Source of the DNA: Metellina segmentata
Taxonomy: Eukaryota; Arthropoda; Arachnida; Araneae; Tetragnathidae
Length of the DNA: 64,000 nt
Assembly: GCA_947359465.1 (NCBI GenBank)
Contig: OX375878.1
Location: 81,075,627-81,139,626, forward strand
Reading direction: 5' to 3'
Below, in pieces: positions 10,861 to 23,500 of this stretch. Numbering within the stretch: the stretch's first letter is position 1; each line of letters starts with the position of its first letter. Under the pieces are notes generated by a model, which worked only from the letters and a program-made list of their open reading frames with translations, had not been told where the DNA came from and did not search any database. A program made the translations under genes and the position numbers.

Positions 10861-11699
10861 GTCATTTATAAGAGTATCACAGAACTGTATTTGTCTCGCT
10901 AAAGAAAAACGAACAAAAATAGGTAAGGGCATTTTCCAATAGCAATATTCTTATATACATGCAAAATCTTAATATAGCAAAATCAATTTGAAATATACTG
11001 GACACTTGAACAGTCAAGGGAAAATATTGAACCACCTCCTTTATTCTGAGCAAATTCAAAAGTATCATTCAATAGGGAATAACAATCTCTTTCCCCACCC
11101 GATGGATGGTATCGGCGGTACAATTCAGGTGGATCAACTGGCCTATCTTGTGACAGAGCCGACAAGACGGCATTGTCTAGATTTGCTAGTGGTCACTTGC
11201 GGAGCTGTTTTTGTAACCGCGGTATTAAGGAGTTTGCGGTATGTTTGAAATGTGGTGAGGAGAGTGCATCCCCAGAACAACATCCTCTCTTGTCTCCAGC
11301 TCTCCAGTGAGTTTTTTTAGACGGATCTTTTGCAGGCCCTTGACTTTTTGTGGGTGTGGGGACTCATGGATGCTGTCTAGCTGCCGTTAGTCAGTGAAGG
11401 ACTAGTAAACAACAAATTCAAAACAATAGCATAAGGGAACATCTTCATATCAAATTTTGCACAAATGAAATTTCTAATTGAAATACCATGTTTTGACGCC
11501 ATAATCAAATTTTGCATCATAAAATTAGTCTAAATGGGAAATTACATAACTTTATTACTTTTATATCCCGATATTCGATCCTAAAATTGGTGTCAATTTC
11601 AGGGATCATCTTGACACAGAAATTCTCTATTTGTAGAACAAGATTAATTATAGTACCAGAATTTCTAATGTATTTTTCAGCGATCCTAGAATTATTATA
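10861..11699. other. Sequence between transposons, no gene recognised
   Basis: Unique-looking sequence with short frames of low interest (10988-11248). I see no domain, tRNA or clear repeat. 11098-11400 is slightly less AT-rich than its surroundings. Confidence 0.4.
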
Positions 11700-12404
11700 C
11701 AGGGTGTCCATAAAAGAATGCCCCAGTTTCAATGGTATATTATAACAGTTTAATTTAAACTATTTACAGCAAATCATATATCAAATCAAAGGTAAACTCA
11801 ACTAGTTTTTCTAACAAATGTCCAATAAGTGCATCTTAAGTTATACGGCACACATCCAATTCTTCACACACTTTGGTTAACAAGTCCGGAGCAATAGCCT
11901 CTTCAATTCTGTGTCTCAACTCTGGCAAGTCATTAGGTAAAGGCAAAACGTAGACACTGTCTTTTATAAATTCCCAAAGGAAAAAAATCGCATGCCGTTA
12001 TGTCAGGTAAACGTGGAGGCCAGCAAAAAAGAGCACTGTCGTCTCGACTATTACGACCAATCCAGCGGTCAGGAACTTCGACGTTCAACCATTCTCATAC
12101 AAAGAGATTCCAATGGGGAGGGGCTCCATCCTGTTACCAAATAAAGTTTACAGGTTCACCCTCTACTAATTGGGGAAAGAGCCATTCTTTCAACATACCC
12201 AGATAAGCCACCCCTGTTACGGTAAGAATTGGACTTAAGGTTGAATATGTGCCGTATAACTAAAGATGCACATATTGAATATTTATTTGTAAGAAAAACT
12301 AGGCGAGTTTAACTTCAATTTGATATATGATTTGTTGTAAATAGTCCAAATTTAAATGTTATACTATACCATTGAAACTGGGACATTCTTTTATGGATAC
12401 CCTG
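11700..12404 (-). mobile_element. Internally deleted mariner-like element
   Basis: A 705-bp element with long TIRs (CAGGGTGTCCATAAAAGAAT left; its near-complement ends at 12404), each followed by TA. The inside reads on the minus strand as the C-terminal end of a mariner-type transposase (around MRFFSFGNL and CVKNWMCAV) with several stops. The catalytic core is missing. It may still be mobilised in trans. Confidence 0.8.
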
Positions 12405-12721
12405 TATTTATTACGCAAGTGCAAAGATTTGAGAATTACATTATCATTTACTACGCAAGTGCAAATGATCAGATAATTATTATCCGAGGTTTGTCAAATG
12501 TTTTTTAATCTTTTGATTACGTCCTAATACCGCAACAGTGAGGAAAATTTAATGTAGCTCAAAAATTAATTATCGGAATGAGCTGAAATTTCACGTGGAA
12601 AAAAAAAGATATCCTTCTGAATCGATTCCCATCAAAATTTAAGGTTACAATTCTCAATTTTTTTTTCAAGCATTAATTTAATAATTATTTTATTGCATAC
12701 TCAAACCTACTTTTAAAATAA

Positions 12722-13123
12722 TAAAATATTAGGTGGATTTTGTTTGGGTTGTTTAACAGACACATGGTACAAAATATCAGCACTATAGAAATATTATTTA
12801 GAAAGATATCCATAAAATTCCAGAAACTGATTTAGCATTAGAAGCTCCAATCTTTCTGTACTCACTTCGAAACAGTAAGACTTAATGACTAGAAATTTGG
12901 TATCTCAGAAGTTGGATTAATATAAATTCAAAATTGGGTGTTTCTATTGGAAATTAAGAAATTGGTGCTCTACTTAATATAAAGACGGCCCCTTATGCAA
13001 ATTTCATCAATTTGAATTTATAGAAAATGTTAGCTCCTGTCAAAACCCATCATTGAATTTTCTCTATTGTTAAAATTGCTCGAATGAAGAGGGGTGGTTC
13101 ATTTTTTTTCCTCCACTGTACAG
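12722..13123 (+). repeat. Diverged direct repeat, first copy
   Basis: About 400 bp that aligns by eye with 13665-14037. Shared landmarks include GAAACTGATTTA, CCAATCTTTCTGT and GCTCGAATGAAGAGGGGT. Each copy ends near an ACTGTACA motif like a Tc1-type terminus, so both may be transposon ends. Confidence 0.65.
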
Positions 13124-13664
13124 TGACTATAGTAAAGCATAGAGGCATCATATTGTAGTTTCAGTTGTATGTATCCACTGGAAAAATAATGGGAATTATG
13201 ACGTGAATAGAGATTTTCAATGACTCTGGGTTCTCTACATTGTGGCATATACTTGGCGCATATACTTTCAGGGCCACTCGTACTGTAATATCAGTTAATA
13301 AGGTGACCTGGTTGCTCAAGGACCAAACCTTAATCCAACTGAGAAACTGGGACAACTTAAAGCAACAGCTGTGTTCTCAGTAAACTTGCCCTTGATCATT
13401 GTACTTAGGAGGAGGGGCAAAATATTGTTTGCTTGCTGTTGTCCAAAGGATTTGTGGACAGTTTACTATAAAGATATCTGCAGCACTCGCACTGAACAAT
13501 ATCCACACATTGATGCAAATAAAATCTTGGTGATCCATTTTCTATTGTTATCCAATCACTTTTATCTACACAGGGTAGTATAACAGCATTTTATCAATTG
13601 TATATGCTCAGATTTTGTGAAATCTCGTAAAAGAGGTTATTATCAATAAAACTAATTTTTTAAA
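13124..13664 (+). pseudogene. Spacer between the direct repeats with a short Tc1-like remnant
   Basis: Around 13315-13355 the plus strand reads GPNLNPTEKLGQLK, like the last catalytic block of Tc1 transposases (xPDLNPIEx-W). Nothing else in the spacer supports a full transposase, so this is at most a heavily decayed fragment. Confidence 0.35.
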
Positions 13665-14037
13665 TATTAGATAGATTTTGTTTGAGTTGTTTAACAGTAA
13701 CAAAATATAAGTGCTGTAGAAATATTGTTTAGGAAGATATCTATAAAAGTCTAAGAAACTGATTTAACATTAGGACCTCCAATCTTTCTGTCCTCATAAC
13801 TTCGAAACGGTACGACCTAATAACATGAAATTTGGTATCTGAAGTTAAATTTTGATATAGATTTGAAATTGTGTCGAAAAATAGGGGTTCCGAATTCAAT
13901 ATAAAGACTCTTCTGTAAATTTTATAAATTTGAATAGATAGAAGTTAGTTCCTGTCAAATGCTATCTTTGAATTTTCTCTACAGTTAAAATTGCTCGTAT
14001 GAAGAGGGGTAGTTTGGTTTTTTCCACGAGACTGTAC
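13665..14037 (+). repeat. Diverged direct repeat, second copy
   Basis: Partner of 12722-13123, same orientation, with many substitutions and small indels. The remaining 145 bp before the ZRANB2 poly(A) signal hold nothing recognisable. Confidence 0.65.
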
Positions 14038-14183
14038 ATTTTAAGCACTTGGAGGACTCGATTAATGTGAAATGAAAATGATGGGATGGCGATCAGATTG
14101 TGAAATTCTCAAACAATTAACTGAAGAAATAGAGAACATACAAGAATCATATTACGAAGACACGAAACAGTTTCAATCAATAA

Positions 14184-14189
14184 TTTATT
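14184..14189 (-). terminator. Candidate poly(A) signal of ZRANB2
   Basis: AATAAA on the minus strand, about 310 nt past the stop codon. It is the first good match I see in that direction. No transcript evidence is available. Confidence 0.4.
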
Positions 14190-14495
14190 CATCAGTATTA
14201 CATATTACAAATGCAATGTCTTCTCAGCAGGCTTAGAAACAAATGATGAGGCCTAACTGCTGACGTCAATCAAACCATCACTACTATCTTAAAATAGCTA
14301 AGGGGAAAAAAACTATTTTGCATAGCTTAATTAATCACTGGAAGAAAATTTAATAAAGGATGGAAAGGAGGTAAAAAAAAGAGGGACGCACATGCATCTT
14401 TGATACTGTGAAGAGCACTTGTTAATGCAGTCATCCATGAATCAAGCTTTTTCAGACAGCCACACTCAAATTTTTGGCAAGGGTCTCCAGATGCT

Positions 14496-14532
14496 TCACC
14501 TCCTGCGACTCACCGGAGATTGTGATTTTGAC
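14496..14532 (-). CDS. ZRANB2: ZRANB2 terminal coding exon 9
   Basis: Thirty-seven nt encoding SKSQSPVSRRR then TGA (14498-14496). The acceptor is ACCCATAG. It is short, so it is the least certain exon, but its frame and composition fit. Confidence 0.75.
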
Positions 14533-17500
14533 CTATGGGTAAACATTTAACACCTTAAAATGGTATTGACTACAGTAATGCAATAGATTATGCAACAAAC
14601 ATTGATTTATATGGAAGAAACAATCATGGCATGTCATATGATTTTATTTAAATTATTTTCATTGTATCTTTAAAAGTAAGCATTTACAAAAATTAAACTA
14701 CTTTAGATATAGGTAAAAGTAGAAAACTGGATGCTTCAGATTAATCTTACATTGAGCATAAAACCAATAAGTCTAACTCTTTCAAAATTCTAGTTTTGTT
14801 AAAGGTTTTTTTTTGACATGTTTATTTTTCTAAAAAAAACTCACATTTATTATAATTGCCATAAGGAGAAATTTAAACGAATTTTGATTTGAATTCAACA
14901 TTTTAAAATACCTTGGGAAAAAACCACGACTGCCCAAGCAAAATCCTCATTTTTTCCATCAGTGCGGAACACAAAAAATTAGCCTACAGTTAAAGCACAA
15001 AATTAATCTGAAAAAGCAAACCTGTCCCTTGATCTTGATCTAGAAGATGAATGGGATCTACTACTGTTAGAAGACCCCTTTCTGACTCTTTTCTTCTTTT
15101 CAGGAGAATTTGATCTAAAAATAAAGAATAAATCAATTTGATTTTCAAATAAATCAAACTTTAAGTGCAGAACATGTACGTGCTTACAAAATATCCATAA
15201 TTATGCAAATCTAAGTTCAAAGCATAAATGCAAATATTTAATTAGAAAATATGAGAATTTTGGAAAAGATTGTGCAATACTTGACCATTTTGAAATTTGT
15301 CATATTTGCTATTAAATAAAAGAAACTACTTCGACTAATAACATTTTGCATATATGTTTACAGAAATTTCGATAAAATAAGTATTTTTTGAGATCCCTGA
15401 GATTTGACAAAAATTCATTTTTGATTATAAGCTGTAGGCAGAGTATGTTTATAAAATTAAAAAAAGAATGTATTCAAAAGTTTTTTTTTAATAAATATTT
15501 AATCTCAATTTAACCCATTAACAACTGCACTACTTTTCGCTTGAAGGAAATGAACAAAAATCATTTTTTAGACGTATTAGAGTCTAATTAAGACCAAAAA
15601 AAAAGTAACATGAAAAAAACATTTATTTGTATAAAAGATACAAAATGTTGCGAAAACGCAACGTCAGTCAAAACCGACTACTTTTGGAAAAGATGAAAAT
15701 CTTTGAAGCACTTGCTATGTAATGGCACATTACATTTTTTACATACAGGTATTGTTTGGTTATTACAGTTTTTGCATCTTTTTCTTTGGTTTGTTGGATA
15801 TTTCTCGATTATATGACTTTTAGGGATCCTATGCCACTACCATTTCTTTCCCTTTACCTGCCCTCTATACATTGCAACGAAATTATCAAGCAGGTCCACC
15901 CCACACATGCTTGTTGTAATCCCCGATGAGTTTAGGTTGCTTTACAGATGCGGATTTCTTTTTTTCCTTTAGTATCTCTAGGCCATTGAAGATGGATTGA
16001 TTGTATCAAAGTTGGTGGCCATAGAGTAACAACAGAATTTTCTTTCCAACGAACTACTGTGATAATATGCTCCTTATCAAAGCCGAAGTCATATGTTCCA
16101 CGTTGTTCTTTTTTCATTTTAATTACAGGTGTAATAAGACATTTTCCTAATCTGTTGTCACGGATTATTCCAGTGGCATGAAATCACGACTTTTTCAATT
16201 TCGACAACAACATATGTGATGTAAAAAGTCGTCAAAGTATACATAGTGGTTCGAAGGAACTTCGACTACACTTAAAAGATGTTTCCACTTAACCCAGATC
16301 CGTCGTTTTATCTGCATATTTACCTGAGTATATATCAAAATGATATAAGTACCCTTCAGAAGAACACAAACGCCAAACTTTATACCCGAAATGAACGGGT
16401 TTTACTTTCAGAAACATTTTGCATGAATTCTACCGAAACAAGGTATTATTTCTTCATTGATAGAAAGATTTGATGAGAAAAAACACACACCACTGCATGA
16501 AATTGGCATTTAAAATGTTTACACACGGACAAACTTTAGCCATTTTATCTGTTTTATCCAATACATTGTTATCCGCTAAATGCAAATCCTGATTGTATAA
16601 TTGTAAAAATACATCTACTGGCTCTAGATCATGCAATTTTTTTATAATTATTTCCTTTGTTGCTTTTTCTACGGTTTCTTTGTCAGCAGGCATTAGTGTG
16701 TATACGGGAGGCAAATTTCTCCAAGAAATATTTTTCTTTAGGTGATTTAGACAAATGTTTATAATTTTGTGATGAATCTGATAAATTTTAAAGTTTTTTT
16801 GAAGAAAAAAGTTTGATATCACCAAATATGCCTTTCAGTCACGGCAAATTATCTCCTAACATATCGTCATCAATGCATTCCTCGTCGGTCAGTAAGTCAG
16901 GAGGTCGGGCGGGGGGGGGATGGAATGACTACTATATCTGCTTGACCTTGACAGTCTTTATCTGATCAAAATTCAGAAACATCTTCATGATCTAACTCTC
17001 ATATATTCTACAGCTTCATTCACAGTTAAAAATCGTTTTCTTCGACATCCGTTATTTTCGGACAAATGTTCATAAAGACACTGCTTTGGACTGACGTTGC
17101 GTTTTCGCAACATTTCAAAAAATGCATATTTATGCAAACAAAGACAAAATAGTAACCTTATTTTTTATGCCATTTTGCAGACCTATGTTTCTAAAACATA
17201 AGCGTCTCTTCATGAAGTCCTTTGAATTGTTCTGTAATATGTGAGATTTTTTCAAAATTAGAGTAAAAAAATGACAATTTTAGAATTTTATTTTATAAAA
17301 TCTTGCATTGAGATAAAAACAATTTTTTTCCCTAGGGGACATTGAAGCTTTGTCTACAATATACAAAAAAATTATATAAAAAAAAACGCAATACAGAATA
17401 AGAAAAAAAATGTTTTCACTAATGTTGCGAAAACGCAATGTCAGTCGTAAATGGGTTAAATGTGCTGTATTATGCGAGTGATATTTTTTACACCTTTGAT

Positions 17501-20500
17501 TGATGCAATTTGTTCTGCAAGTTAAAATAATAAAGTATTACACTAGGCATAAAAACCATCTTTTGAAAAGACATAAAATTATATCATTTGAACTTTAAAA
17601 TGGCATAATTTTACTAAGCTAAGATAAAAATATTGTTGTAATAAAATCTTACACACGTAAACTATAAATTTATTTTGTATTTTTTTTTCAGGAACCTTTA
17701 GCTGTGAAGTTTAGTAGTAATCTTAGAATACATTCTCCTAACATTAATTTTTTTGGTATATTTGATGGAACTCTTTTAGTACTGATTTATGATCTTTAGC
17801 ACATTGAAGATTCAGATGTCAAGAACGGAAATGCATATTTAAAGTCTACTTGTAATATCACTGTTTGCATAAAGTTGGAGATATTATCATTCAAACTTAT
17901 ATTGCTCTTAAAATGCAGTAACCCAAACTGTTTTCAACAGGTCAACTTATTTTTGAAATAGGGATTTTAAAATGATTTACTTTTGGATAATATATCAATA
18001 GAATATTTAGCCTTCACAATTCATTACTTCTTAAGGAAATTTAAGAGAAAATTGGTATGGTTTTAAACATTCGTTTGGAATATCATTTATTCACTAACAA
18101 ATTTGATTATACAAGGGGAACTAAGGACTTCTTGTGTAATAAAGACATTTGAAGACCATGGAATACTTACATTTTCTAATTGAAACATTTCAATGCCAGG
18201 TTTGTATTAAATTGTTTAAAAATAACAAATTTTGAAAAGGAGGATAAAGATTTTCGTTGGTTAAACACTACGTTTCCTATCTAGGGAAACTCCATTCATA
18301 TAAATCAGCACTTGGCTGCATTAAAGTGGCCTTGAAGTTGAGAACCTTAGCTACAACAATTTCAATTTCAGACATGATCACAAGAATCACCTAGTTTAAC
18401 ATTGAACAGTTTTACACTAAATATAGACATGAAGAAGCATAAAAATAGCGATATTGACCTTTCAACCATTACCACCCGCCCGTTTACCTGGACCTGGAGT
18501 AGCGTCGCTTTTGGCTCTTTGGCTTTTCGGAATCAGAACTAGAGTGAGAAGACTTTGATGAATGGGACGAAGAGCTGGATGACCTTGACTTAGAGCGAGA
18601 GGAGTCCGATCTTGAAGATGCGGAAGAGTGGGATCTGGAGGATGACTTTTTATCTGTTTTTGACTTTCCAGCATCATCTTCATCATCATCACCCCACCCT
18701 GACAAATCATACTTTGAAAGGTCGCCATCTTCGTCGTCATCCTCTTCGTCCTCCTCTTCCTGAAAACAGGGTAGTATTAATTAAAAGCAGAAGATATATG
18801 GTTCATTGTACAAGCATTGACAACTTCTTATCCTTTCCGCTCAAAGCGTGGGCATTGATGGATGGAGGAGCACTACAGCATAACCACAAAATATTTTACC
18901 CCTGTCATTTGGTACTGAATGATTCTAATACAAGACATTATTCTAAGGCAAGTTACTTAATGGAGAGGTTGCTCTATTCAATTTGTTAACCCTTAAGGTG
19001 AGTGCACACTAGTATGTCTCACATGGACGTCACACATATTAATTTAGTGTAGTACGCGCATTGCATTTGCAGCATCAGCATATCCAAAATTGGGCCACCT
19101 AAAGAAGGAATCCCAGTTTATTGTGTAACATTCTCATGTGAATATCGTTGTGAGAACAAATTTTACTGTGCTCAAATACTATTATGGATAGTGAGGAAGT
19201 AGTTGTCAGTTTTTTAACAGCAAAAGAAGAGTGATGAAATGGAACTTAAAAGGGGGGGGGGTACACAGTATAAATAAGAGGTCATAGTATGGAGAGTATC
19301 ATATCATTCCCTGATTTAGGTGATGTCACATTTTTCAGCATGTTTGTATGGCCGACGCTGTTTACAGTACTTCTAGACATCCTAAGAACACATTTAATTA
19401 GAGAAAACATATCATTCAGAGAGGCAGTATGACCTCAAGAAAGACTCACTGTGTATAAGGTAGGGATGAATCAGATATTGTATACCAGCCACGTCATTGT
19501 ATACAGCACGACGTTGGCAGTGACAGTTCTCTTTGTGTGGTCAGGTGTGACCACCACTCGCTAACCCACGGTGATTGCTACAAATTCCTATTTGGTTTAC
19601 CATTCCCAAACCAAGCCTATAACAGTCATCACGGCATTGCCCGTGGTGTTGGTTTACTTCACAAACCAAATGGAAATTCGTAGTCTATTGGATAACAACC
19701 ATCACGGCGGCGGCATTGTCAAATGCGGCCAAATTCAAATTGAGAAGAGATCCAATCGGTGTGACACGTCACAATCTCTTGCCAAAACCGTCGACGGCTT
19801 TCGCAAATAGATCATGTGAGGTGGAACGTCCTTCGGGGCAGGTAGAAAGGAGCTTGTTTTACCTTCCACTCGGCAACCATCGCATACTTTCCATTAAATT
19901 CCAATTTTAAAATGTTCAAGATTGAATTTTTAAAATTTGGCTTGACCCAAATATTGCAAAAAACTTGGACTACCTGTGAGTCAAATCCAATTACTGTAAG
20001 TGCCATAGATTCGTCAGGAGCGTGCACATATACAAATAAACAAACACTTCCTTTTTTAATAGTAGAGATACATATGGGATGGATCAGATTTTATTCTCCC
20101 TCCGGAATCTTCATCGGGATTACCAATGTCAGGTATGGATGGGCGAGTGCAGTTTCATTTAAAACAATGTTAATACTTCTGAAATCTGATTTGCAATATG
20201 CAGACTAGTGTGCACACACCTTTAGTGTATTATATAGTCTTGAACAGGGTGGCAACAAAATCCACAAAAAAAAGTTCCCAGATAGGGTCACAAAGATTTC
20301 CCTGATTTCACAATTCCCTTAATAAATATTGTGATCCGTGATATACAGTATCCACACATTATTTTCAAATATTTAGGGTCAGATCGGGTGAAATGAAAAT
20401 CCTCCACAAATATTTTGTATTTATTTTCTCTTCAGATATTTTAATTGTTATTGTAAGATTTGGAAACCCACATGGAACTCTTACAATAGCAATTAAAAAA

Positions 20501-23500
20501 ATTGGAGAGAAAAAATACAAATTATTTTGACTGTAAACTTATTACATCTGACCTTACATTATCATACAATGCATTAAAATATACGTATAAAATTGTACAA
20601 GAATGTAATTGCAAGCAAAAAATATTAATTTAATGCACAAAAAAAAAACATTGTGACATGTTTAATTAAACATCATAATTTAAAATTGTATACCACAAGT
20701 TGTATCGCCGGCCTTACGATGACGGTTTTCACGGTGTTCTTTATTAGAACTACAATTACAGCAAATACAATTTACTCGATTTTCAAAAGTACTCGTAATC
20801 ACGCATCTCTGAATACGACAAACGATAATAGTTGTCAGTTAATTTATCAAAATTTCCCGGATTTTTTTTTTAATTTGGAAATTTTCCCCAAGGTTTCTAT
20901 TCTTTTTCCAGAATTAAAAAGTTTTCTGAGAATTCCCTGATTTCCCAGTTTTTCAGGTTCTGTTACCACCCTGTTGAATATAGACAGTTGACATAAAAGA
21001 CTTCTAGTCATGGCAGAATAGAAAATGTTGAAATAAATTATTTTTGATAAAATCCCATTTAGTGGCATGTTTAATAAAAAGTACTTGTTTTAAAATTGAA
21101 TGTCTTCAATTCAGACAAAGTAGAGGTAAATAATTAACAATTTTCAAAAAACAAGTAGGTCGATTTGACAGCATTTAAAAAACGTTGGACCGATAAGTTG
21201 CTCAAATACAGCTTCAACTCATAAAATTAGCAATTTTAACCTTTTGTCACTAAGACAAAGTACTATCTCTCTATTATAAAAGGAAGTGTCTGCAAAACAG
21301 TGTCCAGACGAATCTATAGGACTTGCAGTATTTAAAACACAGGTAGTCCTAGTTTTATGCAAAGCCCAAACTTTAAAATTTAATCTATAACATTTAATTT
21401 ATTTATTGGCATTTATTATTTGTTTTCCATAATAGCAACAGTTTTGAGATCAGATTCTGAATTATTTTTTTCTGTTCATTTCCTGAGCAAATAATTCCGA
21501 AGCAAAACAAAACAAATAGAAATTTTTGACTGATGTTTATTTCTATTTTATTCTTTAGTTCAAGTTTCTATCTTCACAAGCATACATTGTGGCAACAAGA
21601 TCCTTGAAAAACGTTTCCTGATATTTCCCCGATTGTTTCACAAAATTTCCCTGATTTTACAGTTCCCTTAAGAAATTACATGGTCCAGGACTGGTATCGA
21701 TATACAATATCCACACAACAATAGTTTTAAATATTTCGTTTCAGATGCGGTAAACGGATAATTCGCCACAAATATTTTGTATTTTTTCTCTACAGATATT
21801 TTAATTGTTATTGTAAGGGGGGTGGAAACCTTAATGGAACTCTTACAATAGCAATTGAAAAAACTGGAGAAAAAATACAAAATATTTTGACTATGAACTT
21901 CTTACACTTGATCCTACATTATCATACTATTCATCAAATTCAAATGCAAAAATATAAAAAAACAATTGCAAACAAAAAATATTAATTTAATACACGAAAA
22001 AAATATCATTAATTACACAAATTTCAAACTGTATGCCACAAGTTGAATAGACGCTGCAGCCGCAAAAAAAAACAGGGGTGGCGGTTTTCAGTGTTCAAAA
22101 ATTACAACGCCAGGGTTCTTTATTCTAATTATAATTTTGGCCAATACAATTTATTCGATTCTCAAAATCCCTCATAATTGTGCATCTCTATATAGGACAA
22201 ACTATAATAGTTGCCGTTTAAATTACCAAAATTTCCACAATTTGTTTTTTAATTTCACCGATTTTAAGATTTCACCGATTCTATCAAAATTAAAAAATCC
22301 CATCATGAGAATTCCCTGATTTCCTGGTTTACCAGGTTCTGTTACCACCCTGATGTACATAAAAAATTCTACAAATAATGCAATGGCAAACAAAAAATTA
22401 TTAATTTACTACACAAAAAATAACATAATTAGTAACACAAATTTCAAATTGTATGCCACAAGTTGTAACGCCAGATTTATAACAAGACGCTGCAAAAAAA
22501 CGATGGTGGCGGTTTTCGCTGTGTTAAAAAATTACAACGCTAGGGTTCTTTATTCTAATTACAATTTCGGTGAATATGACTTATTCAATTCTCAAAAGCA
22601 CTCGTAATCACGCATCTCTAAATAGTCATTTGAGTTATCAAAATTTCCCTGATTTTTCCAGAATTAAAAAGTTTACTGGAAATGCACATTGAAATCTATG
22701 AGAACATTTTAAAAACATTAAAGAAAATAATAAAAAAAAATTTTAATTATACTTAATTCCTAGTGTTGTAATAAAACATAGTTAATTAAACAAAATATTT
22801 AATGAAAAAAATAATCTTTTAGATAGTTATATGTCACATATATAAATGCCAGATTACTTAATTTGATACAAAATTCTCAATTACTACAATTATATTCAAA
22901 TAATTTTTTATAGTTAATACAAATTTACAAAATAAAATAAACAACAATTTTACTCTTATATGCACATTTTTTAAAGGGGTGAAACATTACAACACATAAA
23001 TACTACCTCATCTTCAGTTTTATGTTTAGGAATATCTTTTTCAACCACTTTGTCTTCTTTCAATACTTGAGGTTTTGTTTTTATGGGTATGTCATCCTTA
23101 CGATACTTTTTTTTCTTACGTCCATACTAAGAGACGAAAAACATTAAGATATGCAATATTCAAATTAGTTAGCCAGTCAAAACAAGCAATTTATTCTTAT
23201 CTATAATGAAACAACTGAGAAATCAAATTTAAAAACTACAATTTAAGACTGAATGATATAAATAATACTGCAGTAAATATAGAGAACAGCTACACTCTAC
23301 GTTTACCAACGATGGCAACGGCCTTGGCGATTTTTTTTGGCGCACTTTTAAAGTTGCCAAGGAAAGAATTATTTCTTAACTCTTTTTCTGTCACAAATGT
23401 TTTTCTTTTTACAACACACTTTTTAAACACATTTCAGAACGTTTTAAAAAGTATATATTTTTTTTAACTTTCACAAAAAGTATTAAGCTTAAGCACCTAT

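Noticed and set aside
18462..18740. 92-codon frame rich in His and Pro overlapping ZRANB2 exon 7
   Set aside because: A shifted frame of the SR-coding exon. The exon frame fits the family and the splice phases.
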